This document shows, piece after piece, positions 1 through 6,544 of a DNA stretch of 35,313 bases (position 1 is the first letter of the stretch; each line of letters starts with the position of its first letter). The notes below the pieces were generated by a model. It searched no databases and had not been told where the DNA came from. It saw only the letters and a list, made by a program, of their open reading frames with translations. The stretch is from Erysipelotrichaceae bacterium (GTDB lineage: Bacteria; Bacillota_I; Bacilli_A; Erysipelotrichales; Erysipelotrichaceae). The DNA is taken from contig JARKSP010000027.1 in NCBI GenBank assembly GCA_029974225.1, positions 1-35,313 of the forward strand, written 5' to 3'. Both the position numbers and the translations under genes were made by a program.

Positions 1-10
1 TGTTATTCAT
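1..10 (-). CDS. Start of a downstream gene, cut by the window edge
   Basis: Reading the minus strand past the NAD kinase stop, there is an AAGGA ribosome binding site followed seven bases later by ATG (complement of bases 8-10), and the window ends three codons in. The spacing and context suggest the next gene of the NAD kinase operon. In Bacillus subtilis a pseudouridine synthase of the RluD type follows the NAD kinase gene, but nothing in three codons can show that here. This is a start site call only. Confidence 0.35.
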
Positions 11-27
11 TACTAATCCTTCCCATA

Positions 28-798
28 TTAAAATAGTTGTTTCAAGTTATCTATCCACTTATGTTGCTTGTAGTGGGCAATTTGCACAAATTTATCTGAA
101 AGAGTGCAGGTAATCTGAAACCTGCCATCTAAATCAATATCATATCGGTCAAAGCATAATTTTGTGTTGCTGAAATCATCGCTGATTAAATCAATTTTTG
201 CGGAATCCAGAAAAATAATCGGATTGACAATAGAGCGATAATGAGAATGGTGAATGCCTCCCACTTCTTTTAGCTGAATGACATTTAAGCCCGGCTGTAT
301 AATTGCTCCTGACACTGATCTGCTGTATCCTGTTGAACCTGTCTGTGTTGATATACATATTCCCAAGCCATGAAATCTCTCCATTTTTTCATCATTCAGT
401 AAAACATCGATTGCCTTCGTTTTATAACTTTCAACTCTCATCTCATTTACTGCATAAAAAGTCTTTCCATTAGAAAGGACTATTTTAAGCAAATATCTTT
501 TTTCAACCTCTGGCGTTTTTGTTAGGATATCATTAATGCATTCTTTCATTTCTTTTAATGTATAATCAGCAAAAAAGCCTAGAGTTCCTGTATGGATTCC
601 CGTAAATATCGTTTTATCCAGTCTATGAATATATTTGTGTATTGCCGACAAAAAAGTGCCATCTCCACCGATAACACACACGATATCCGGGTTGTTGTCA
701 TCATATTGCATGTTGCCTTCCAATAGTTGTTTCCTGATTGTCATTGCAACCTTTATAGATACAGTGTCTTTTTTAGACACAATAGCGAACTTTTCCAT
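28..798 (-). CDS. nadK: NAD kinase
   Basis: Cytosolic enzyme that phosphorylates NAD to NADP using ATP or polyphosphate, the only route to NADP. The 256-residue product has the diagnostic GGDGTFL motif at residues 44-50 and the family's GSTGYS NAD-binding motif in the middle, followed by GAIIQPG. The length matches the short Gram-positive NAD kinases (about 260 residues). The start is fixed by an AGAAGGA ribosome binding site upstream of ATG at 798. It is divergent from the CYTH-domain gene with 57 bases between them. In B. subtilis the NAD kinase and a CYTH protein also belong to one neighbourhood (yjbK-yjbN), so the pairing is partly conserved although the orientation differs. Identification is secure. 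Confidence 0.95.
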   Translation of the reverse strand: MEKFAIVSKKDTVSIKVAMTIRKQLLEGNMQYDDNNPDIVCVIGGDGTFLSAIHKYIHRLDKTIFTGIHTGTLGFFADYTLKEMKECINDILTKTPEVEKRYLLKIVLSNGKTFYAVNEMRVESYKTKAIDVLLNDEKMERFHGLGICISTQTGSTGYSRSVSGAIIQPGLNVIQLKEVGGIHHSHYRSIVNPIIFLDSAKIDLISDDFSNTKLCFDRYDIDLDGRFQITCTLSDKFVQIAHYKQHKWIDNLKQLF

Positions 799-855
799 AG
801 AATTCTTTCCTTCTCTGTTTTATTATTGTATCATATCTGAGAGGTTTTTATCCAT

Positions 856-1380
856 ATGAAACAGCAACTTGAAATAGAATTTAAAACACTGGTTGATAAA
901 GAACAGTTTGACAGGATTGCTCATCTATATCGTCCTTTATTGTTCTTAAAACAGCATAATTATTATTATAATTCTCCTTTTTCCGATTATTCTTTTAGAG
1001 TAAGAGTAAAAGAAGAGCAGAAAATATTTACTTTGAAGCAAAGATTGGATGACAGAATCTTAGAGCACGAAAAAGCGTTTACCGGCCACTTTTATGAGGA
1101 CGCGGAAATCAGAAATGTTCTTAATAGCCTTAATATCTTTCCTCCTTTCAGTCTGGAAGGCGAACTGATTACCTATCGGGCAACTGTTGAAAATAATCTG
1201 GCAGAGTTGTGTCTGGATATCAACTGCTACAACAGTCTGATCGATTATGAAATTGAATACGAAATGAAAAAAGACCACGACGGTCTTAAGGCATTTGAAG
1301 AAATTCTGTCTGCAGTCGGCATCAGATATGAACCTTCCTATGCTTCCAAATATTACAGATGTATTTCAACAAAAGAATAG
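856..1380 (+). CDS. CYTH-domain phosphohydrolase-like protein (YjbK type)
   Basis: A 174-residue soluble protein with the ExExK signature of the CYTH superfamily at its N-terminus (E6, E8, K10). Further alternating charged strands (RVRVKEEQ, FTLKQRLD, YEIEYEMK) are the pattern that lines the CYTH tunnel and coordinates divalent metal and triphosphate. Relatives include thiamine triphosphatase, inorganic triphosphatase and class IV adenylate cyclase; the Firmicutes YjbK branch has no firmly assigned physiological substrate, so triphosphate hydrolysis is a family inference. A GAGAGG ribosome binding site lies 11 bases upstream of ATG 856. The stop codon lies inside a perfect hairpin shared with the convergent neighbour. 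It is one of very few plus-strand genes on this arm, so it is transcribed against the replication fork. Confidence 0.85.
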   Translation: MKQQLEIEFKTLVDKEQFDRIAHLYRPLLFLKQHNYYYNSPFSDYSFRVRVKEEQKIFTLKQRLDDRILEHEKAFTGHFYEDAEIRNVLNSLNIFPPFSLEGELITYRATVENNLAELCLDINCYNSLIDYEIEYEMKKDHDGLKAFEEILSAVGIRYEPSYASKYYRCISTKE

Positions 1381-1399
1381 TGCTGACACTATTCTTTTT
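1371..1399. terminator. Bidirectional terminator, both stop codons inside
   Basis: A perfect 12-base-pair stem (AAAAGAATAGTG / CACTATTCTTTT) with a CTGA loop. T-runs follow it on the plus strand and A-runs precede it, so it can terminate transcription from both sides. The TAG stop of the CYTH gene (1378-1380) and the TAG stop of the convergent 304-residue gene (1389-1391) both lie within the stem. Confidence 0.85.
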
Positions 1400-2303
1400 C
1401 ATACAGATAAGTTACCCCTATTCTATTTAACATCTCTATTTGTAATCTGCTGAACTCTCTGTTGGAAACGACAATAATCTTAATTTTTTCATCTGTCGTA
1501 TGTTCAATACTCTGCATCAGACAGACTAACTGTCCAATCATTTTATAATAATTGTTTTTGCTGTCCCTAAGGTTAGACTGAAACAAATAATATAGCGTAT
1601 TCGGTTTACCAAAATTTATAAAGCCAATATGCCTGTTGTTTATCCATAGATGATTTTCGATGCTATGCTTTTTCGCTACCTTTTTATAATACTTGCTTGT
1701 TATCTCTTCGTCTATTCCCAGCGATTCAACTATAGTTGCAATTTTATACTGCATAAGCTGCTGATTAAAGCTGGTTTCATCCGCTGCTCCTTGAATTGAA
1801 CTCCATAAATCTAAACCAATTTTCTGGGCTTCTTCCAGTATTCTTAAAGTCTGTTTCCCTTCATGCTTGTCCAAATAAGTGAAACTCTCTAAATTGCTGG
1901 AAATTCGATAGCCTAAGTCCGATAAATAGATTGGACTTCTAAAGAAAACAACTCTATCTAAAACCAGGCAATCGATTTTCTCCGGCATGTTTTCTGTCTT
2001 TTTGCTTTTTTCAATCGCATCATATAATTCTTTTTTTGATATGTAACCTGTCTTTGACTTGTGCTTTCGCCACATTGTCGTAATTGACATCGATGAAGAA
2101 CCCATAAAGCGGCCATAACCCACCAACCCTTTTTCCTTCCTGGTTTTAGTGGTATTGTCTTTAGATAAGAAAAACAGCAAATCACCAATATTAAAACCCG
2201 AAAATTTCTTTGTTGACAAGCGCCAGAACACTATCGAGTTTGATCCATTCACTCGATGATATTCAATCATCTTTTCATCTGTAACATAAGCGATTGCTGC
2301 CAT
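1389..2303 (-). CDS. Unassigned protein, possible PUA/EVE-like N-terminal domain
   Basis: I do not recognise this 304-residue protein with certainty. Residues about 35-75 (FNIGDLLFFLSKD, then KGLVGYGRFMG) read like the start of a PUA-superfamily EVE/ASCH domain, in which a beta-rich pocket binds modified bases; this is a pattern impression, not a proven match. The C-terminal half is mixed alpha/beta with a hydrophobic strand near the end (KIKIIVVSN), followed by a helix and the ending GVTYLY, a layout compatible with many nucleotide or nuclease folds. No signal peptide or membrane segment is seen. An AGAGGTG site four bases before ATG 2303 supports the start. It follows recR after 10 bases, so it is probably co-transcribed with tadA-dnaX-recR, which hints at a link to DNA or RNA metabolism only by association. 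Confidence 0.6.
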   Translation of the reverse strand: MAAIAYVTDEKMIEYHRVNGSNSIVFWRLSTKKFSGFNIGDLLFFLSKDNTTKTRKEKGLVGYGRFMGSSSMSITTMWRKHKSKTGYISKKELYDAIEKSKKTENMPEKIDCLVLDRVVFFRSPIYLSDLGYRISSNLESFTYLDKHEGKQTLRILEEAQKIGLDLWSSIQGAADETSFNQQLMQYKIATIVESLGIDEEITSKYYKKVAKKHSIENHLWINNRHIGFINFGKPNTLYYLFQSNLRDSKNNYYKMIGQLVCLMQSIEHTTDEKIKIIVVSNREFSRLQIEMLNRIGVTYLYEKE

Positions 2304-2313
2304 AATTCACCTC

Positions 2314-2907
2314 TTATTGTTTAATTCTTCCCTTGAAGGCATGCATTAAAGTGAGTTCATCAGCATAATCAAGGTTACTGCCTGTAGGCAAACCCGAAGC
2401 CAGTCTTGTCACCGTAAGATTTGTATTTGGCTTTAAAATCTTACAGATATATAATGCTGTCGTGTCTCCCTCCATAGTGGAATTTGTCGCAATAATAATT
2501 TCCTCAGTATTTTCATCTATTCTGTCAAATAGATTCTGAAAATCTAAGTCCTCTGGTAAAATGCCTTTAATTGGCGAAATAGCACCGTGTAATACGTGAT
2601 AAACACCATTATATGAGCCCATTTTTTCTATCGCAATTAAATCCTTGGTTTGCTGTACTACGCAGATAACTTTTCTATCTCTGGTGGAATCTTCACAGAT
2701 TCTACACTTTTCCCCTTCTGTCAAATTGCCACAAACAGCACATTTGTGAATTCTTTCTTTCACTAGCATCAATTGGTTCGCCAGAGCTTCGATATCTTCC
2801 TTTGGAAGTTCCAATAGCCTCATGGCATATCTTTCAGCTGTCTTTTGCCCTACTGAAGGAAGCACCTTTAATAGTTCAATCAGTTTTTCTAATGTTTCAG
2901 GATACAT
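2314..2907 (-). CDS. recR: Recombination mediator RecR
   Basis: RecR acts with RecF and RecO to load RecA on single-stranded gaps. The 197-residue protein shows the N-terminal helix-hairpin-helix (LLKVLPSVGQKTAERYAMRLL), a four-cysteine zinc motif (CAVCGN...CRICED), and a TOPRIM segment (VICVVQQTKDLIAIEKMG, then VLHGAISPIKG). Length equals the family norm of about 198. Its ribosome binding site GGAG overlaps the dnaX stop codon, so translation is probably coupled; the genes are three bases apart. In many bacteria a ybaB/yaaK gene lies between dnaX and recR and is missing here. RecF is encoded about 10 kb away in the same window. Confidence 0.96.
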   Translation of the reverse strand: MYPETLEKLIELLKVLPSVGQKTAERYAMRLLELPKEDIEALANQLMLVKERIHKCAVCGNLTEGEKCRICEDSTRDRKVICVVQQTKDLIAIEKMGSYNGVYHVLHGAISPIKGILPEDLDFQNLFDRIDENTEEIIIATNSTMEGDTTALYICKILKPNTNLTVTRLASGLPTGSNLDYADELTLMHAFKGRIKQ

Positions 2908-2910
2908 ACT

Positions 2911-4533
2911 TTATTCTCCAACAATATCAAAGCCATCTTTCCCAAATAGTGAAGCCAGCCTTTCTTCCGGACTTTCAGTTTCTTCCTGCTTTTTTTCTTC
3001 CTCTTTTTTTGGTTTCTGCGCCTTGCTTCTTTCGTTTTTAAAATAAGTGATCAGGAAGTCTCTTTCCTCTCTGGTTACACAAACTATATCTTTTTTGTTC
3101 GGAAGATATTTTTCCATCATTTTTTCCACTATCTCATTATTTTCCATGTTATTGATAAAATTTGCTTCAGTTCGATTGCCGACTGTCAGAATTATATTCG
3201 TTTTACTTGAAGCCATAATTTCTGCTTCTTTTACCAAATCAATCAGCTGTTTTTCCTTGCCAAGAAAATTATCAGCAAAAATACCACTGATTATTTTAGC
3301 ATCCACCTCTTTAATCTTTTTAGTTGCCTTTAACAGCATCTGATAGTATTGTTCATCAGTATATGATTTATTTTCAATAACCACGGGTTTCTTTACTTCT
3401 TTTGGCACTTCTTTTACTACAATTACTGGCTCCTCCGTTTTAACAGTAACCGGCTCTTCTTTGTATTCAACCATTTTTAAAAGACAGACCTCTAAATAAG
3501 TCATTGTATTTGTAGCATCACGATATTTTGACAAGGTATCTATCAGATAGTCGATATACTTCAGTAAAGCATTTGAATCAAACATAGAAGCCATTTCCTT
3601 GGCATTTTCTTCACTTAGTACACTTAATGTATCCATATTTTTACTATAGATATAGACAACCGTTTCCTTGGCAATATTAATAAGATCGGTTGTTAATCTT
3701 CTAATATCAATACCGTTTGTTTCTATTTCTGACAGTTTTTCAATTAATTGCTTTACATCCTGTCTGTAAATCAGCTGATATAGCTCAATTTTATCAGCTG
3801 TAGTTGCTACACCATAAACATCGCTGACATCCTGTACTGTAATATCATCCTGAGCATAGGCAATGCACTGATCCAGAATACTTAGTGCATCTCTCATGCC
3901 CCCATCTGCCAAATCAGCTATCAGAGAAACAGCTTCTTTTGAACAGTTAATACTTTCCTTATTGCACACCAGCATCAGATTGCTTTGAATTACCTTCTTG
4001 CTGAGTTTTTTGAAATCAAAGCGCTGACAGCGAGATATGATTGTTGAAGGTATTTTATGAGGTTCAGTTGTTGCCAGAACAAAAATACAGAAAGAAGGAG
4101 GCTCTTCAATTGTTTTTAGCAGAGCATTAAAAGCCCCGGTCGTCATCATATGAACCTCATCGATTATATAGACTTTATATTTCCCGCTCATAGGAGCATA
4201 TTTGACTTTTTCAACAAGCTCTCTAGCTTCATCTACTCCATTGTTTGAAGCCGCATCCATCTCGACAACATCTGGATGAGCCGATTCCTGAATATCAATA
4301 CAACTGGCACATTTGCAGCACGGTCTTTCAGCTTCTGATTCACAGTTAACCATTTTAGCCAGTATTTTAGCAACTGTCGTTTTCCCTGTTCCTCTCGGAC
4401 CACAAAAAAGATAAGCGTGTGCCAATTTGTTATTTTCAACCGCATTTTTCAATGTTTCTACAATATGCTGCTGACCAAACACTTCGTCAAATCTGCTTGG
4501 TCTATATTTGCGATACAGTGCTAAATATGCCAT
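2911..4533 (-). CDS. dnaX: DNA polymerase III subunit gamma/tau
   Basis: Clamp-loader ATPase that assembles the beta clamp (DnaN) on primed DNA and ties the polymerases of the replisome together. Visible motifs are Walker A GPRGTGKTT near residue 46, a four-cysteine zinc module (C..CCKCASC), the DAASNNGVDEAR segment, Walker B IIDEVHMM and the sensor/arginine-finger region PSTIISRCQRFDF. Residues after about 370 are a charged, low-complexity tau-type tail (many EEP, KEV and KKEE repeats) followed by a small folded end. The product is 540 residues, shorter than E. coli tau but usual for small Firmicutes. An AGAGGT site precedes ATG 4533. It sits between tadA and recR in one operon. I see no convincing frameshift signal at the place where gamma would be made. 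Confidence 0.96.
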   Translation of the reverse strand: MAYLALYRKYRPSRFDEVFGQQHIVETLKNAVENNKLAHAYLFCGPRGTGKTTVAKILAKMVNCESEAERPCCKCASCIDIQESAHPDVVEMDAASNNGVDEARELVEKVKYAPMSGKYKVYIIDEVHMMTTGAFNALLKTIEEPPSFCIFVLATTEPHKIPSTIISRCQRFDFKKLSKKVIQSNLMLVCNKESINCSKEAVSLIADLADGGMRDALSILDQCIAYAQDDITVQDVSDVYGVATTADKIELYQLIYRQDVKQLIEKLSEIETNGIDIRRLTTDLINIAKETVVYIYSKNMDTLSVLSEENAKEMASMFDSNALLKYIDYLIDTLSKYRDATNTMTYLEVCLLKMVEYKEEPVTVKTEEPVIVVKEVPKEVKKPVVIENKSYTDEQYYQMLLKATKKIKEVDAKIISGIFADNFLGKEKQLIDLVKEAEIMASSKTNIILTVGNRTEANFINNMENNEIVEKMMEKYLPNKKDIVCVTREERDFLITYFKNERSKAQKPKKEEEKKQEETESPEERLASLFGKDGFDIVGE

Positions 4534-4561
4534 AATCTACCTCTTTTGCACCTATATTATA

Positions 4562-5035
4562 CTATAATAACTGTTCTTTTTGTTGCTTAGCCCTAATGTT
4601 TTTGAAAAAGGACTGTATTAATTGTGCGCACTCTTTTTCCATAATCTGTTTTCTGACAATCGGATAATGGGAAAATCCCTGAATCGCTGTCAAATCAAAA
4701 ACCGAACCAAAGGCGCCTGCTTTTTCATCTGCAGCACCATAGTAAACGTTCGCAATTCTTGACTGCATAATGGCTCCAGCACACATCGGACAAGGTTCAA
4801 CGGTGACAAAAATAGAACAATTATCGAGTTTCCAACTGCCAAGAGTTTTACAAGCCTGTTCGATTGCCATTATTTCAGCATGACCAGCTACTGATTTTTC
4901 GTTTTCTCTGCAGTTATGTCCTCTGCCAATTATTTCATCATTAAAAACAACGACAGCACCTATCGGAACTTCATTTTTTTCTAATGCTTTTTCAGCTTCT
5001 TTTAAGGCTTCCTTCATATAGTGTCTTTTGTCCAT
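4562..5035 (-). CDS. tadA: tRNA-specific adenosine deaminase
   Basis: Zinc-dependent deaminase that converts A34 to inosine in the tRNA-Arg(ACG) anticodon. The HAE motif (within AGHAEIMAI) and PCPMC are the zinc and catalytic residues of the cytidine-deaminase fold. I choose the ATG at 5035, giving 157 residues, because AGGAG lies six bases upstream and the protein then begins like other TadA sequences (MDKRHYMKEAL). The frame remains open to an upstream ATG at 5122, but that codon sits only about eight bases after the predicted transcription start and has no ribosome binding site. It is first in the operon with dnaX, recR and the 304-residue gene. No SRP RNA gene is found between tadA and dnaX, where B. 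subtilis has one; only 26 bases separate them. Confidence 0.94.
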   Translation of the reverse strand: MDKRHYMKEALKEAEKALEKNEVPIGAVVVFNDEIIGRGHNCRENEKSVAGHAEIMAIEQACKTLGSWKLDNCSIFVTVEPCPMCAGAIMQSRIANVYYGAADEKAGAFGSVFDLTAIQGFSHYPIVRKQIMEKECAQLIQSFFKNIRAKQQKEQLL

Positions 5036-5136
5036 CTTATACTCCTGCAAATTAAAAGGTACACACACATCTCGCTTACGTGGCTGCTTCATTCCTGACC
5101 TGACCAAATTAAAGTCTGACATGTTGTACCACTTAT

Positions 5137-5164
5137 ATTATACTAAATTTATTCTTTTTTTCAA
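5137..5164 (-). promoter_or_regulatory. Promoter of tadA-dnaX-recR operon
   Basis: On the minus strand a TTGAAA (complement of 5159-5164) is separated by 16 bases from a perfect TATAAT (complement of 5137-5142). Transcription should begin near 5130, leaving a leader of about 95 bases before the favoured tadA start. The -35 element ends 20 bases from the parS site at 5185-5200. Confidence 0.75.
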
Positions 5165-5184
5165 TGTTTAATAGCATTTACAAA

Positions 5185-5200
5185 TGTTTCACGTGAAACA
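5185..5200. other. parS centromere site 1
   Basis: TGTTTCACGTGAAACA, a perfect 16-base palindrome identical to the Bacillus-type parS consensus bound by ParB/Spo0J. It directly abuts the stop codon of the vanY gene (5201). It lies about 11.5 kb from the origin, as expected for origin-proximal parS. No parA or parB gene is in the window. Confidence 0.95.
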
Positions 5201-6457
5201 TTAATACCCTTTGACAAAATAGGTGTAATATTCATCAAAGGTTATATCATGCTCTTTAATATACAAAGCAACTTCTTTTCCTACATATCTGTAATGCCAG
5301 CTTTCTTCCTGATACCCTGTTAAATGTTCTTTCCCCGCCTGATATCGGTAAATAAAGCCAAATTCCCAGCAGTTTTCTTTTACCCAGTCATACCTTGAAG
5401 AATAAGAATAGGTTCTGTTCCCTTCTAAAATAATGACTTCTATATCAACGGCCAGACCCGTCTGGTGCTCGCTGTGTCCTGCTCTGGCGCTGCATTCATC
5501 GGCCCCCTCTGTCCCATAAACATATTCGTAATATCCATATAATTCATTTTGATGATTATAGCTTCTGTAACCATTGTCTCCTGCCACTATAATGTACAAC
5601 AGATTCTCTTTTGCTGCCTCACACATTTCAACAAAGGCATCATAAGCTGTCTTTTCCATTCTTGCACCATAATAGCTATATTTCCCGTCAACAACAACTA
5701 AATTTTCTGGCACATAATCCTTTTCTAAGTAGTTGAATTTGTTGTTAATAACCAATAATCCTTTAGATAGGTCAGAAGGCACTATATTAGTATAAAATTG
5801 CTGGTCAGCATCGCAGTTAACAATCTCTACCACCTGTCTTGGCGAAAAACTTTCGTTTTCTTCATAATACTTAATATATCTTTCTATTCTGGCAGGCAAA
5901 AAGAAGTCGGTATAAATCAAACTTAAAAAATGTTTTGAAGGATTTATATCTTCTAGCCCTAAATCAACAATATAAATTACATCAGCCGTTTCAATTTCGC
6001 TATGTTTCTTTGAATAATCAACACACTTTCTGATTATTGATCCTTCAAGATCCAAATAAAGATACTCTGCTAAGACATTGTCGTAATCCAAATCCAGTAA
6101 CTGTTTAGAGTTTATATTAATCACATCATTTATCGACGCTTCTTTGTTGTTGAAATAGTATTTAATACAGTCGACATAGTTCGGCTGCTTAATCAGATCT
6201 ATAAAGCTGTCATAATATAATACTTTTCCTTCCTTTTCATTAACATCAGATATTATTGTGTCCAGTTCAAAAGTTGGATGTATCTTATGATAATTAAAAT
6301 AATCTTCAGCCTTTTCTTCTCTATATTCTTTTAAAACACATATTCCGCTAATAAATTGCTTCTTTTCATTAATTTTTTCTATTCTGCTATAGCTCCAAAA
6401 CAACATAATCGAGAAGCACAGTATTAATAGCGTGAATTTAATTGCTTTTTTTATCAT
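5201..6457 (-). CDS. VanY-family D-alanyl-D-alanine carboxypeptidase, membrane-anchored
   Basis: Zinc peptidase acting outside the membrane on peptidoglycan stem peptides. A single N-terminal hydrophobic segment (about residues 6-23) with flanking lysines is a signal anchor. Residues about 30-250 are an uncharacterised extracellular region. The C-terminal catalytic domain has SEHQTGLAVD (zinc ligands H331 and D338) and EESWHYR (catalytic glutamate about 385, zinc ligand H388), the VanY/LdcB signatures. Whether it cuts D-Ala-D-Ala or an L,D bond cannot be read from the motifs. GAGGTG lies just before ATG 6457. It is a single-gene unit between serS and tadA, flanked on both sides by perfect parS sites, one of which overlaps its promoter. 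Confidence 0.88.
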   Translation of the reverse strand: MIKKAIKFTLLILCFSIMLFWSYSRIEKINEKKQFISGICVLKEYREEKAEDYFNYHKIHPTFELDTIISDVNEKEGKVLYYDSFIDLIKQPNYVDCIKYYFNNKEASINDVININSKQLLDLDYDNVLAEYLYLDLEGSIIRKCVDYSKKHSEIETADVIYIVDLGLEDINPSKHFLSLIYTDFFLPARIERYIKYYEENESFSPRQVVEIVNCDADQQFYTNIVPSDLSKGLLVINNKFNYLEKDYVPENLVVVDGKYSYYGARMEKTAYDAFVEMCEAAKENLLYIIVAGDNGYRSYNHQNELYGYYEYVYGTEGADECSARAGHSEHQTGLAVDIEVIILEGNRTYSYSSRYDWVKENCWEFGFIYRYQAGKEHLTGYQEESWHYRYVGKEVALYIKEHDITFDEYYTYFVKGY

Positions 6458-6474
6458 TTTTACACCTCATAAAG

Positions 6475-6505
6475 AGTATAGCACTAAAATGTTTCACGTG
6501 AAACA
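6475..6505 (-). promoter_or_regulatory. vanY promoter overlapping parS
   Basis: On the minus strand an extended -10 element TGCTATACT has its TATACT at the complement of 6475-6480. Seventeen bases upstream the -35 position reads TTTCAC, which is part of the parS palindrome at 6490-6505. The promoter therefore depends mainly on its extended -10, and ParB binding at parS would cover the -35 region. Confidence 0.6.
6490..6505. other. parS centromere site 2
   Basis: A second perfect TGTTTCACGTGAAACA palindrome, 1305 bases from the first. It lies between the serS terminator and the vanY start, within the predicted vanY promoter. Two identical sites so close together should form one strong ParB loading zone. 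Confidence 0.95.
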
Positions 6506-6506
6506 T

Positions 6507-6530
6507 AAAAAACGACCTTTGGGCCGTTTA
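6507..6530 (-). terminator. Terminator of serS
   Basis: On the minus strand AACGGCC pairs with GGTCGTT (one G-U pair) around a CAAA loop, followed by a run of six T. It begins 15 bases after the serS stop codon and ends next to parS site 2. Confidence 0.85.
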
Positions 6531-6544
6531 ATTTGTTTGGCTAG

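Noticed and set aside
2911-3030. Runs of A in dnaX (KPKKEEEKKQ region) as a programmed frameshift site making gamma
   Set aside because: The A-runs are about 30 codons from the C-terminus, so a slip would hardly shorten the protein, and no stem-loop or upstream Shine-Dalgarno stimulator is evident. Many Gram-positive dnaX genes make tau only.
3047-3343. Plus-strand open frames opposite dnaX (also 635-859, 8457-8642, 9072-9296)
   Set aside because: Antisense shadows of clear genes; serine/isoleucine-rich, without ribosome binding sites or recognisable domains.
4534-4561. SRP RNA (scr) gene between tadA and dnaX as in Bacillus subtilis
   Set aside because: The gap is only about 26 bases and holds no GGAA/GNAR-type hairpin; the gene must be elsewhere.
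5036-5122. Longer TadA start at 5122
   Set aside because: It lies about eight bases after the predicted transcription start without a ribosome site, and the extra 29 residues are not TadA-like.
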